Below are positions 41,366-52,093 of a stretch of 64,000 nucleotides of DNA, one piece after another (the first letter of the stretch is position 1; every line of letters begins with the position of its first letter). A program made the translations under genes and the position numbers. Where the stretch lies: NCBI GenBank assembly GCA_002083825.1, contig DAZV01000027.1, positions 22,666-86,665 on the forward strand. Direction: 5' to 3'. Source of the stretch: Candidatus Sericytochromatia bacterium S15B-MN24 CBMW_12 (GTDB lineage: Bacteria; Cyanobacteriota; Sericytochromatia; S15B-MN24; UBA4093). The notes under the pieces were generated by a model. It worked only from the letters and a program-made list of their open reading frames with translations, had not been told where the DNA came from and did no database searches.

Positions 41366-42754
41366 GTGGCACTGATCAAGTCCAGCCAACTCGTGCAAAA
41401 GGGCACGGCCGTCGTCTCGGGGGATTCCATCCAGACCGCCGACGTCGAAGCCCTGGTTCCGAAAGCCCCTGGTCCGACGCCCCAAGCGCCGGCTGACCAG
41501 GGTTCTGTCGGCCTGGGCGTCGATCTCGGACATGTCCGGGGCATCACCGGCCAACCTGGAGGCGATCCGCCGGCCGACGACTATGACGCGACCCGTGAAC
41601 TCGAGGCCGTCGTTCCCGCGCTCGACCCCGACCAGGGCCCCGCGCTCTCCGGGTCCGGGGACGATGCCCCTCTCGAACCCTCGCTGCTCGGAGAGTTCGA
41701 CGCCGCCCGCGACTCCCTTCTCGGGCAGGCTGAAGCCGCCTCCCAGGCAGCCTACGAGGACGCCCAGCAAAGCTACGACCCTATGCTGGCGCAGATCGTC
41801 GACTCCCAGCGGCATGAGGCCCTGTCGCTGATCGACGCCGCCTACGAACCTGGTAGCCCGGAGGCCAGGGCGGCTATCGAGGCCGTCTCCGGACGCGTGG
41901 ACAGCGCCGCCCAGGCGATCGCCCACCGCAACGCCATCTTCGACCTCAACCGCAGCCGCTGGCTGCAAGCAGGCACTGCCGAAGAGCAAATCGCCGCCCT
42001 GCTCGATAACTTCCATGCCCATCTCGTCGAGGAACCCCCGCTCGACGACCAGTTCGTCGCCCTCATCGCCGAACGGGAAGCCATCCTCGCCGAGGCCCGC
42101 CTGCGCGCGGAACGCCAGATCCAGGATGCCCAGGCGCAGGCGGCGGCCATCGTTCAAGAGGCCGAACGCAGCGCGGCTCGAACCGTCATCGAGGTGGAGA
42201 CTCGCCGCCAGGCCATCCTCGACGAGCTCAAACAGCAGGGCTACTCGGAGGGGTATCAGGAGGGGCGGGCTCAGGCCGACGAGGAAGGCGCCAAGATCAT
42301 CAACGAGGCCACCGACAGCCTCAACTGCCTCGCCGGTGCCCTGCGCGAGTCGGCCAAGAAGAACGAGGAGAAGCTGCTCAAGCTCGCCATCGGAATCGCC
42401 GAGAAGATCCTGCACGACGAGATCGTCGTCCGCCCGGACACCGTGCTCAAGACCCTCGAAGAAGCCCTCATGAAGGTCTCCGACCTCGAGGAGGTGATCA
42501 TCAAGGTCAACCCCGAGGATCTCCCCCTGATCAAGAGTCACGAAGAGGCTATCCGCGATCGCCTCAAGAGCGTCCGAAAGATCGAGTTCACCTCCAACCC
42601 CAAGATCCAGCGCGGCGGCGTGTTGATCGAAACCGGAGCCGGCACCGTCGATGCCCAGATCAAGACCCAGCTGTCGGTCATTCAGGAAGCTTTCGACTTC
42701 GTTCGCAAGGAGTACGCCGAGGAACCCCTCGACATGACCGGATCCGCCTCTTAG
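41366..42754 (+). CDS. fliH: Flagellar export stator protein FliH
   Basis: FliH regulates the export ATPase FliI and links it to the export gate. GTG 41366 starts MALIKSSQLVQKGTAVVSGD and has GGGAG 9 bases upstream; an ATG at 41330 lacks one. The middle is a long acidic coiled coil (AERQIQDAQAQAAAIVQEAE). The C-terminal domain has GIAEKILHDEIVVRPDTVLK, VIIKVNPEDLPLIK and GGVLIETGAGTVDAQIKTQL, the FliH/HrpE pattern (PF02108). At 462 residues it is much longer than E. coli FliH (about 230) because of the N-terminal extension. fliI follows after 19 bp. Confidence 0.85.
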   Translation: MALIKSSQLVQKGTAVVSGDSIQTADVEALVPKAPGPTPQAPADQGSVGLGVDLGHVRGITGQPGGDPPADDYDATRELEAVVPALDPDQGPALSGSGDDAPLEPSLLGEFDAARDSLLGQAEAASQAAYEDAQQSYDPMLAQIVDSQRHEALSLIDAAYEPGSPEARAAIEAVSGRVDSAAQAIAHRNAIFDLNRSRWLQAGTAEEQIAALLDNFHAHLVEEPPLDDQFVALIAEREAILAEARLRAERQIQDAQAQAAAIVQEAERSAARTVIEVETRRQAILDELKQQGYSEGYQEGRAQADEEGAKIINEATDSLNCLAGALRESAKKNEEKLLKLAIGIAEKILHDEIVVRPDTVLKTLEEALMKVSDLEEVIIKVNPEDLPLIKSHEEAIRDRLKSVRKIEFTSNPKIQRGGVLIETGAGTVDAQIKTQLSVIQEAFDFVRKEYAEEPLDMTGSAS

Positions 42755-42773
42755 GCTTGAATGGGAGAATAGC

Positions 42774-44120
42774 GTGGAAACTCGGGAATTCGGCTACGAA
42801 GCCTATAACTTCGCGCTCGAAGATACCATGACCATCCGCCCCCGCGGACAGGTGGTCCAGCTGGTCGGACTCGTCATCGAGGCCATCCTCCAGGGCGTCC
42901 GCTACGGCGAACTCTGCTACATCTACTCGATCGACAAGTCCCAGGTCTTCCCCGCCGAGGTGCAGGGCTTCAAGGCCCGCCGCGTCATGCTCATGCCCCT
43001 GGTCGAGATCGAGGGCCTGGGAGCCGGCTGCGAGGTCGTCGCCACGGGCCGCATGGTCTCGGTCAAGGTCGGTCCCGGCCTCCTCGGCCGCGTCGTGGAC
43101 GGTCTCGGCAACCCGATGGACGGCAAGGGCCCGCTCATCGCCGAAACCACCTACCCCCTGATGAACCCCCCGCCCAACTCCATGACGCGGCGGCGCATCG
43201 ATACCGTCATGCCCACCGGAGTACGCGTCATCGACGGCTTCCTCACCATCGGCGAAGGCCAGCGTATCGGCCTGTTCGCGGGCTCGGGCGTCGGCAAGAG
43301 CACCTTGCTCGGCCAGATCGCGCGCAACTGCGAGGCGGATATCTCGGTGCTCTGCCTGGTGGGAGAGCGCGGTCGCGAGGTTCGCGAGTTCATGGAGGAA
43401 TCCCTGGGCGAAGAGGGCCTCAAGCGTTCGGTCGTCGTGGTCGCGACGTCCGATACCTCCAGCCTCATGCGCTTCAAGGCCCCCCTGGTCGCGAGTTCGA
43501 TTGCCGAGTACTTCCGGGATCAAGGACTCCGGGTCTTCCTCATGATGGATTCGATGACCCGCTTCGCCATGGCCATGCGCGAGATCGGCCTCGCCATCGG
43601 AGAACCGCCGGCACAGAAGGGCTACACGCCCTCGGTCTTCGCCCTCATCCCCAAGCTCCTGGAACGGGCGGGAACCTCGGACAAGGGCTCCATCACCGCC
43701 ATCTACACCGTCCTGGTGGACGGCGGCGACATGGACGAACCCATCGCCGACGCCGTCCGCGGCGTCCTGGACGGACACGTCGTCATGCTGCGCTCGATCG
43801 CGTCCCAGGGCATCTTTCCCGCCATCGACGTCCTGCAGAGCGTCAGCCGTCTGATCAACTTCCTCGCCACCAAGGAGCACTACGCGGCCCAGATGAAGGT
43901 CCGCCAGATCATGGCCGATTACCGCGAGGTGCAGGATCTCCTGAACATGGGAGCCTACGTGAGGGGCTCCAACCCCAACTACGACAAGGCCATCTCGCTC
44001 TGGGACCAGATCAAGGGCTTCCTCAAGCAGGGCATCCACGACAACGACCCCTACGAGAACACGGTCAAGACCATCTTGATGCTCGGCTCCGACACCTCGG
44101 CGGCCAGCATGTTCTCTTAG
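42774..44120 (+). CDS. fliI: Flagellar export ATPase FliI
   Basis: FliI hydrolyses ATP to help export flagellar subunits. The 448-residue product has Walker A GLFAGSGVGKSTLLGQIAR (about 165-183), CLVGERGREVREFMEE, Walker B VFLMMDSMTRFAMAMREIGL, and KGYTPSVFALIPKLLERAGT, all typical of FliI/YscN. It starts with GTG at 42774, with GGGAG 7-8 bases upstream. Flagellar use is favoured over type III secretion because motAB and a chemoreceptor are nearby. No fliJ follows. Confidence 0.93.
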   Translation: METREFGYEAYNFALEDTMTIRPRGQVVQLVGLVIEAILQGVRYGELCYIYSIDKSQVFPAEVQGFKARRVMLMPLVEIEGLGAGCEVVATGRMVSVKVGPGLLGRVVDGLGNPMDGKGPLIAETTYPLMNPPPNSMTRRRIDTVMPTGVRVIDGFLTIGEGQRIGLFAGSGVGKSTLLGQIARNCEADISVLCLVGERGREVREFMEESLGEEGLKRSVVVVATSDTSSLMRFKAPLVASSIAEYFRDQGLRVFLMMDSMTRFAMAMREIGLAIGEPPAQKGYTPSVFALIPKLLERAGTSDKGSITAIYTVLVDGGDMDEPIADAVRGVLDGHVVMLRSIASQGIFPAIDVLQSVSRLINFLATKEHYAAQMKVRQIMADYREVQDLLNMGAYVRGSNPNYDKAISLWDQIKGFLKQGIHDNDPYENTVKTILMLGSDTSAASMFS

Positions 44121-44154
44121 CGACCATGACCCATGGCTTAGCCGCAGTTATCTC

Positions 44155-46035
44155 TTAGCCGCCCCCCTGGGCCATGGTTTGATCGGGCAAGAGGGGGGCG
44201 ACCGCCGAAGGGGCCATGGCGGGGAGGGTGAACCAGAAGGTCGAACCCAGACCGACGGCGCTCCGAACTCCGATCGTGCCGCCGTGCGCCTCGATGATCG
44301 CCTTGCAGATGCTGAGCCCGAGTCCTGTGCCCCCCTTCACCTCCCCGGTGCTCAGCTGGGAGAACCGCTGAAAGAGCTTGGGGACATCCTCGGAGGCGAT
44401 GCCGCTTCCGGTGTCATGCACCTCGCAGACGATCTCGTCGCCTGATAGGCGTGCCTGGAGCCGGATACGCTCGCCCACGGGGGTGAACTTGATGGCGTTG
44501 CTGAGGAGGTTGATCAGCACGCGCTCGACCCGTGCGACGTCCATCTGCACCAGGAGCGGAATCCCGGGCGCCTCGACCTCGAGAGTCAGCTTGGCATTCT
44601 CGATCTGCGGCCGGAAACTCTCCGCCACCTCATGGAGCTTGGCCTGAAGATCGGTGATGGCAAGGGTTAGCTTGAAGGTGCCCGCGTCCAGCTTGGCGAA
44701 GTCGAGAAGATCGTTCACCAGCGCCTCGAGCCTCTGGGCGCTCGCCATGATCTGCGTGACGAAGTCGAGCTGCTCATGGGCGAGATCCCCGCCGATCCCG
44801 TCCTCGAGGAACTCGGCGTAGCCCATGATGGACGTCAGCGGCGTGCGCAGGTCATGCGAGACGACCGCGACGAAGTTCGTCTTGAGCCGGTCGAGCTCGT
44901 GGGCTTTATCCCGCTCGGCCTGATGAAACGCCGAGGTCTCGATGGCCGCCCGGAGTTCGGCCGTTCGCTCTGCGACGGTTTGGGCGATCTTCGCGTTTCG
45001 CGTCGCCTCGCGGTAAAGGTAGGTTCCGGTCAGACCCGTGACGAAGAGTCCTCCGAAAAGGATGATGTACGCCGGCGGAAGCCGCTCCGGCCCCCGCGCG
45101 AGGGGATACAGCGTCAGGCCCCAGCGACGCCCGCCGAAGTCGATGGCCGATTCGAACCGGCTGGCTCGGGCTTCTCTCGTCTGTTCCCCGCCCGCCTGTT
45201 CCCCGCGGACGAAGAGCAGTTCGGGCGCGGCGGGTTCCGTGAGATCGACGAGCCGGAGTCCGATGCCTTCCACGCTCAATCCCGCCAGGGACGCTTCCAC
45301 CATGTCGCCGACCCGGAACACGCCCTCCGCGAAGCCGCGCAGTTGCTCGCGCCGCTCCGCGACGGTTTCCGGGGCTTTGCCCCGGTAGATGGGGAGGAAG
45401 AGTGCGACGCCGGCCTGATTATCCTTCTCCTGGATCAAGGTGAAGCGTCGGGTGGCGGTGTCCTTTCCCGTGTCCCTCGCCATGAGAAGCGCGTCGAGCC
45501 TCTCGGGCAACTGCGGATCGTGGCCAAGCGCCGTCTCGTTTCCGGCATAGGGTTCGACGTAGTAGACCGGGAAGTACTCCGCGCGGGAAGCCGCCGGCAC
45601 GAGGGCGCCGTTCGCGTCGCGCTCGGTGATCCGGAAGGCCGCGAAACCGTCGCTTTTGCCTGCTTGCTCGTAGGCCGTTCGTTCGACCAGGGGGATGCGA
45701 GGGACCCACTCGATGGCCTGGATGCCGGGAAGCCCATGGCTCGGATCCCCGCAGAAGAGGCGGAAGTCGTCGCGCGAGACCTCGTCGGAGGCCTCGAAGT
45801 ACCTGCGAACGGAGTTGAGCAGATCGGAGTAGCGGTTGATGTCCTTCGAAAGGGAGGCCGCGATGTTGATGGTGTCGCGTTCGAAGTTTGCCTGGGCCAG
45901 GCTTCGCTCCTGGTCTTGCGTGTAGCGGAAGAAGAACAGCGAACTCATGACGCCGATGCCCACCACCAAGAGCACCGCCCAGAAGTGGTGGAAGGGGGGA
46001 CGATGCCTATCGGCCGGTTCGGCGTAGAGGGGCAT
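44155..46035 (-). CDS. CHASE-domain sensor histidine kinase
   Basis: The 626-residue membrane kinase has an N-terminal helix ([19 protein letters not shown]), an extracytoplasmic CHASE domain ([20 protein letters not shown] and [20 protein letters not shown]), a second helix ([20 protein letters not shown]), a HisKA box [20 protein letters not shown] and a HATPase with [18 protein letters not shown] and [19 protein letters not shown]. It should sense a small extracellular ligand and phosphorylate an unlinked regulator; no response regulator gene is adjacent. ATG 46035 is chosen; the frame is open to 46128. Confidence 0.9.
   Translation of the reverse strand: MPLYAEPADRHRPPFHHFWAVLLVVGIGVMSSLFFFRYTQDQERSLAQANFERDTINIAASLSKDINRYSDLLNSVRRYFEASDEVSRDDFRLFCGDPSHGLPGIQAIEWVPRIPLVERTAYEQAGKSDGFAAFRITERDANGALVPAASRAEYFPVYYVEPYAGNETALGHDPQLPERLDALLMARDTGKDTATRRFTLIQEKDNQAGVALFLPIYRGKAPETVAERREQLRGFAEGVFRVGDMVEASLAGLSVEGIGLRLVDLTEPAAPELLFVRGEQAGGEQTREARASRFESAIDFGGRRWGLTLYPLARGPERLPPAYIILFGGLFVTGLTGTYLYREATRNAKIAQTVAERTAELRAAIETSAFHQAERDKAHELDRLKTNFVAVVSHDLRTPLTSIMGYAEFLEDGIGGDLAHEQLDFVTQIMASAQRLEALVNDLLDFAKLDAGTFKLTLAITDLQAKLHEVAESFRPQIENAKLTLEVEAPGIPLLVQMDVARVERVLINLLSNAIKFTPVGERIRLQARLSGDEIVCEVHDTGSGIASEDVPKLFQRFSQLSTGEVKGGTGLGLSICKAIIEAHGGTIGVRSAVGLGSTFWFTLPAMAPSAVAPLLPDQTMAQGGG
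44160..44200. terminator. Hairpin between convergent fliI and the CHASE kinase
   Basis: CGCCCCCCT (44160-44168) pairs with AGGGGGGCG (44192-44200). The left arm covers the last codons of the minus-strand kinase. It may stop transcription from both sides, though no T-run is present. Confidence 0.4.
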
Positions 46036-46155
46036 GGGAGCTCTTTCGATCCTTGGGCTCGTCGACTCTCGTCGAACGATGGTGTCAAAGGGGGGGCATT
46101 CGTTCTTATACTCGGATCCGGCCCCCAATGCAACTCATTTAGGGCTTGGACGTCA

Positions 46156-46184
46156 TTGACAGCGTTTCGGGCAGCCCCTATACT
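46156..46184 (+). promoter_or_regulatory. Promoter of the cobalamin riboswitch operon
   Basis: A perfect TTGACA (46156-46161), a 17-bp spacer and TATACT (46179-46184) form the best sigma-70-type promoter in the window. Transcription would begin near 46191, just before the riboswitch. Confidence 0.75.
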
Positions 46185-46194
46185 CGGCTCAACT

Positions 46195-46350
46195 TCATTC
46201 TCGGCGGCCTGGGGCCGCTGAAACATGCTCAGGAGGGGAGAAGTCCGGTGTAAATCCGGCGCTGTCCCGCAACGGTAAGGGTCTCCACCCAAGTCCGATC
46301 GCCCGTCCCGAGTTTGTGCAGGTAACGCTCTTCGAGGCAAGGAGCTGGCA
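46195..46350 (+). ncRNA. Cobalamin riboswitch
   Basis: The leader carries the conserved core of the adenosylcobalamin riboswitch: GGGAGAAGTCCGGTGTAAAT, then CCGGCGCTGTCCCGCAACGG (B12 box region) and a later AAGTCCGATCGCCCGTC. It lies between a strong promoter and an intrinsic terminator directly before btuB, the usual arrangement in which bound cobalamin favours termination. Boundaries are approximate. Confidence 0.93.
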
Positions 46351-46386
46351 CACGGGCGATTCGTCCCCTGTTTCGTGTTGCTTTTT

Positions 46387-46411
46387 GCCCTCTTCCGAGA
46401 GGGCTTTTTTT
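46387..46411 (+). terminator. Riboswitch-controlled intrinsic terminator in front of btuB
   Basis: GCCCTCT-TCCG-AGAGGGC followed by seven T residues is a textbook terminator, ending one base before the btuB ATG. The 3' arm contains GAGAGGG, which is also the only Shine-Dalgarno-like sequence for btuB, so the same hairpin could block translation. Confidence 0.85.
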
Positions 46412-46412
46412 C

Positions 46413-48266
46413 ATGGCCATTCTCCCCTTGGCTGTCGGGCTGCTCGCCCTGCTGCCGACGGCGTCGGAAAGTCCCCGAAGCCCCCACGGGCCCCGAGACG
46501 AGCTCCTCGCGCTCGAACCGCTGGTCATTCGGGCCACCCGACCCCGCTTCTCGGCGCATGCCCAACGGCTGAGCCTCATCCACGCAGCCGAGATTCGCCG
46601 CTCCGGGGCTTCCAACCTCGCGCAGCTTCTCAAGCAGCAATCCGGGCTCAGCGTCCGGGAGTACGGCGCCGCTGGGTCCCTGGCCACCCTCACCATGCGC
46701 GGATCCCTCGGAGAGGGCATCCTCGTCTTGCGGGACGACGTCAGGCTCAACAGCCCGGAACGGGGCGGAGTCGACCTTTCCTCCGTTTCATTGCTCGGCG
46801 TAGAACGCGTCGAGATTCTCCACGGGGCGGCCTCCGGCCTTTACGGCTCCGAGGCCGTGGGGGGAGTCGTGAACCTGGTCTCCGCCAAGGACGGCGTCAA
46901 CCGCCTGGAGGCCGGCCTCGGCACCTGGGGATTCCAGACCCTCAAGACCGAAGTCGGCGCCCAGTTCGGGACCACGCGCTACGCGCTGGGCCTGCACCGG
47001 AACACCGCCGCCAACGACTACCCCTACGTCCATCGCGGCGCGGCGGCGCCCCGCGAGAACGACGCGCTGGAAGCTACCGAACTCTGGCTCGGGGTCGATC
47101 ACCCCACGCCGAGCGGAGACATCCGCCTGAACGTGAGCGTCGATCACCGGGACAAGGGCCTTCCGGGACCCGTCAACTTCCCCTCCCCGCAGGCGAACCA
47201 GCAAACTTCCGAGGCTCAAGCCGCCGCCCGCTGGAACCAGTGGCTGCAGCCGAACCTCTCCCTGACCACCGCCCTTTCCCATCACCGCGCGGAGATGCGC
47301 TTCTCCGATCCGCAGTCGATCTACGCCCGGCAAAGCCAGAGCCTCCTGAACTCCTCCGACGTTCAGTCCCAGCTGCTCTGGCTGTCGGAAGCGAACGAAC
47401 TGCGCGTCGGAGGCGGGTTTCGCCTGGACCGGGTCCTCGGCTCGAACGTGGGAAGCCGGGAGCGCGCGCTGACCACCGCCTTCCTCCATGACACGGTTTA
47501 CCTGACCCCGGAGCTGACGGGCTTTGGCAACCTGCGCCTGGATCACCACCCGGGCTTCGGTCTGGCCTCCAGCCCGCGCCTGGGGCTCACGTATCAGCTC
47601 GTGCCGCCGCTGCGGCTGCGCGCCTCTCTGGGCCGCGCCTATCGGGCCCCGTCCCTCAACGACCTCTACTGGCCGCGACTGGGCAACCCCGACCTGCGTC
47701 CCGAGCGCACCGAGGTCTACGAGCTCGGCCTCGACGCGCAGGAGGGCCCGGTCTCCGTCGAGAGCACGCTTTTCTTCAACCGGGGCCTGGATGCCATTCT
47801 CTGGCAGCCTGGAGCCGGCGGGGACTGGTCCCCGCTGAACATCGGCCTCACCGAGACGCGGGGGCTGGAGACCAAGGCGTCCTGGCGGCTGGTGGATGCT
47901 CTCAGCCTGGCCGCGGGCGCCACGTGGCTCTCGGCCATCGATGCCGGCAAGTCGGGGGCGACCGCCGGCAAGGCCTTGCTCTATCGGCCATCGGTCGTGG
48001 CCGATCTCTCCCTGACCTACCAGCCCGTGAGCGCCCTCACCACGGTCGTGGGCTGGAGCTTCACGGGCGAGCGCTACACCACCGCCCAGAACACCGATAG
48101 CTTGCCGGCCCACGACCTCTTCTCGGCCAGCCTCGCCTATGCCCTCGACGATCGCAACACGCTCAGCTTGCGCGGCGAGAACCTCGCCAACCGCTTCTAC
48201 GTGCTGCAGCCCTACTACCCCATGCCCGGCAGGACCTTTTCGGCCTCCTGGACCATCCGCTTCTAA
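46413..48266 (+). CDS. btuB: TonB-dependent cobalamin receptor BtuB
   Basis: The 617-residue outer-membrane receptor has a short signal peptide (MAILPLAVGLLALLPTASES), a TonB-box-like EPLVIRATR, a plug domain (AEIRRSGASNLAQLLKQQSG, VERVEILHGAASGLYGSEAV, GGVVNLVS) and a strand-rich barrel ending TFSASWTIRF with a terminal Phe. Position behind a cobalamin riboswitch identifies vitamin B12 or a corrinoid as the likely substrate. The ATG lies right after the terminator T-run. No BtuCDF transport genes are in the window. Confidence 0.9.
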   Translation: MAILPLAVGLLALLPTASESPRSPHGPRDELLALEPLVIRATRPRFSAHAQRLSLIHAAEIRRSGASNLAQLLKQQSGLSVREYGAAGSLATLTMRGSLGEGILVLRDDVRLNSPERGGVDLSSVSLLGVERVEILHGAASGLYGSEAVGGVVNLVSAKDGVNRLEAGLGTWGFQTLKTEVGAQFGTTRYALGLHRNTAANDYPYVHRGAAAPRENDALEATELWLGVDHPTPSGDIRLNVSVDHRDKGLPGPVNFPSPQANQQTSEAQAAARWNQWLQPNLSLTTALSHHRAEMRFSDPQSIYARQSQSLLNSSDVQSQLLWLSEANELRVGGGFRLDRVLGSNVGSRERALTTAFLHDTVYLTPELTGFGNLRLDHHPGFGLASSPRLGLTYQLVPPLRLRASLGRAYRAPSLNDLYWPRLGNPDLRPERTEVYELGLDAQEGPVSVESTLFFNRGLDAILWQPGAGGDWSPLNIGLTETRGLETKASWRLVDALSLAAGATWLSAIDAGKSGATAGKALLYRPSVVADLSLTYQPVSALTTVVGWSFTGERYTTAQNTDSLPAHDLFSASLAYALDDRNTLSLRGENLANRFYVLQPYYPMPGRTFSASWTIRF

Positions 48267-48278
48267 AGGAGTCGCTCC

Positions 48279-49346
48279 ATGCGTTTCACCCCTGTCATCC
48301 TCTCGTTGCTTTCCCTCTCCCTCTTCACGCTCACCGGCTGCGAAGGTCTGCTCACGGCTCCCGCTCCGGGCGGCGAGACGACCGGATCCAAGGACCAGTC
48401 GACCTCCGACATCACCGATCCGGCCAAGCCCACGACCACCTTCATGTACGTGATGAACGGCGTCGGCAAGACGATCGACGAGATCAACCTCAAGACCATG
48501 GGGGTCACCCGAAACATCATGCAGACGGGACTCTGGCCCAACCAACTGCTCACCCAAGGAGTCGTCACCTACCTGGTCAATTCGGGGGATCACGACATCC
48601 GCAAGCTCGATCTGCGGGCCCGCTCGACGCTCGACACGATCGCCCTGGCCAACGGCTCCAATCCGACGACCATCAGCATGTATGGCGAGGGAAAAGCCCT
48701 GATCACCAACAACGTGACGGCCGACCTGGCCTTCGTCGACCTGGCGTCCAGGACCACCGAGGCCAGCCTCAAGCTGACGAAGGGGGCGCCGTTCTTCGAG
48801 CCTGCCATCGTCAACGGCAAGGCCTACGTGCCTGCGGATAAGTGGGCAGACGATTGGTCCGCCCTCGAATTCTCGGCGATCTACGTGGTGGACCTCGCCA
48901 CCAGGACGATCGTCAAGACCATCGAACTGAACGCGGATGCCAATCCGGGGAACGTGAGCGTCGATCCCGCGGGAAAACTCTGGGTGGGGGTCAAGACCGG
49001 CCTCGTGACGATCGACCCTGCCACCGATGAGACGATCGGAAGCATCGAATTCGGCGAGAAGGTGGGCTGGGTTCAGTACGTCAGCGAAACCAAGGCCTAC
49101 GGCTCGGTTTCCGGGGGATTGGTCTCGTTCAACCCCTCGACGCGCGAGATCCTGAAGAGCGGCGCCGATAAGATAGCCGTCGCCGAAGCCGGCGCCTTCA
49201 AGATCTTCCAGGGCGCCGCCTACGTCACCAGCTTCAAGAACGACACCGTCACGGTGGTCGACCTCGCGATCCAAGCAGCCTCCGGGTCGCCGATCCCCGT
49301 GGGGGACGGTCCCCAGGACCTCACCTTCGTGACGGTCGAGGACTGA
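48279..49346 (+). CDS. Beta-propeller (YncE-like) lipoprotein linked to btuB
   Basis: The 355-residue protein has a lipoprotein signal (LLSLSLFTLTGCEG). The mature part contains repeated blades such as GVGKTIDEINLKTMGVTRNI, IYVVDLATRTIVKTIELNAD, and GLVSFNPSTREILK, like YncE/DUF5074-type propellers. AAAGGAG lies 7 bases before the ATG, 12 bp after the btuB stop, so it is under the same riboswitch. It may bind corrinoids or assist BtuB at the cell surface; that is inferred from position. Confidence 0.8.
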   Translation: MRFTPVILSLLSLSLFTLTGCEGLLTAPAPGGETTGSKDQSTSDITDPAKPTTTFMYVMNGVGKTIDEINLKTMGVTRNIMQTGLWPNQLLTQGVVTYLVNSGDHDIRKLDLRARSTLDTIALANGSNPTTISMYGEGKALITNNVTADLAFVDLASRTTEASLKLTKGAPFFEPAIVNGKAYVPADKWADDWSALEFSAIYVVDLATRTIVKTIELNADANPGNVSVDPAGKLWVGVKTGLVTIDPATDETIGSIEFGEKVGWVQYVSETKAYGSVSGGLVSFNPSTREILKSGADKIAVAEAGAFKIFQGAAYVTSFKNDTVTVVDLAIQAASGSPIPVGDGPQDLTFVTVED

Positions 49347-49383
49347 GTCCCCCGACGAGAGGGGATAGGGCCTCCGTCCGGAA

Positions 49384-49782
49384 TCAGGGTCGCTGCGGCG
49401 CGAAGTTCAGCGAGGCGGAGTTCACGCAGTAGCGCAGCCCGGTGGGGCGGGGGCCGTCCTCGAAGACGTGCCCCAGGTGAGCGCCGCAGCGCCGACACAT
49501 GATCTCCGTTCGGAGCATGCCGTGGCTGCGGTCCTCCTGGGTCTCCACGGCCTCCGCGTCGGCCGCGAAGAAGCTCGGCCAGCCGCAGCCCGCATCGAAC
49601 TTGCTCTCCGAGCCGAAGAGGCTCTCGCCGCAGCAGACGCAGGTGTAGGTCCCCGTTTCGCCGTGCTGATCGTACTCGCCGCTGTGCGGCCGCTCGGTGC
49701 CCTTCTCGCGCGTCACCCGATACTGCTCGGGGCTCAGCTGGGCCCGCCATTCCGCCTCGGACTTCCGGATCTTGTCGGTCAT
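49384..49782 (-). CDS. msrB: Peptide methionine-R-sulfoxide reductase
   Basis: MsrB repairs oxidised methionine (R form). The 132-residue product has both zinc CxxC pairs (YTCVCCGE and [14 protein letters not shown]), GCGWPSFF and the catalytic cysteine in [17 protein letters not shown] precedes the ATG. It is a stand-alone MsrB without MsrA and has no signal peptide, so it should act in the cytoplasm. Confidence 0.96.
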   Translation of the reverse strand: MTDKIRKSEAEWRAQLSPEQYRVTREKGTERPHSGEYDQHGETGTYTCVCCGESLFGSESKFDAGCGWPSFFAADAEAVETQEDRSHGMLRTEIMCRRCGAHLGHVFEDGPRPTGLRYCVNSASLNFAPQRP

Positions 49783-49801
49783 GATCGCCCTCCGATTCCC
49801 T

Positions 49802-51727
<1,926 letters not shown>

Positions 51728-51779
51728 TCCTGCATGTTACCACGAGGGTCCCCAAAATCCCGCCATCTAGACTTCCGCC

Positions 51780-51975
51780 AATCCGCCCCCCTTGACGGGG
51801 GGGCTACGGGGGGTGTTAGCCGGCGTAGCCATGGCCCCTAATCTTCCGTTAATCCGCCCCCCTCGATGGGGGGCTACGGGGGGTGTTAGCCGGCGTAGCC
51901 ATGGCCCCTAATCTTCCGTTAATCCGCCCCCCTCGATGGGGGGCTACGGGGGGTGTTAGCCGGCGTAGCCATGGC
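51780..51975. repeat. GC-hairpin repeat array, three units of 70-71 bp
   Basis: Units start at 51780, 51851 and 51921, each with CCCCCCTCGATGGGGGG (first unit CCCCCCTTGACGGGGGG), CTACGGGGGGTGTTAGCCGG, CGTAGCCATGGCCCC and TAATCTTCCGTT. They are about as similar to each other as to the 33.0-kb array. The array separates the ABC-F gene from rarA. Confidence 0.85.
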
Positions 51976-52045
51976 GTTCCTTATTATTTCTGAATCACCA
52001 TGGGGATGAGATGGAACCAGGGATCAGCAACACCCCCCGCGGAGC
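51921..52045. mobile_element. Second MITE-like structure at the end of the array
   Basis: After the last unit, GTTCCTTATTATTTCTGAATC (51976 on) is followed by CACCATGGGG, then GATCAGCAACACCCCCC (52022-52038). This matches the end of the 33.1-kb structure nearly base for base (TTCTGACTCACCATGGGG there) but the inverted GTTCCTTAT is degraded and the distal hairpin is lost. Confidence 0.45.
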
Positions 52046-52058
52046 CGCGACGACGACA

Positions 52059-52087
52059 TGGACGGAAGGCCCCCGGCGGGCTACAAT
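52059..52087 (+). promoter_or_regulatory. Promoter of rarA, probably leaderless
   Basis: TGGACG (52059-52064), a 17-bp spacer and TACAAT (52082-52087). Transcription about 7 bp downstream would begin at the ATG of rarA (52094), with no room for a ribosome binding site. Confidence 0.5.
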
Positions 52088-52093
52088 TTCTTC

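Noticed and set aside
42774..44120. Type III secretion ATPase instead of FliI
   Set aside because: No secretion-system neighbours; motAB and a chemoreceptor nearby favour a flagellar role, though the sequence alone does not exclude it.
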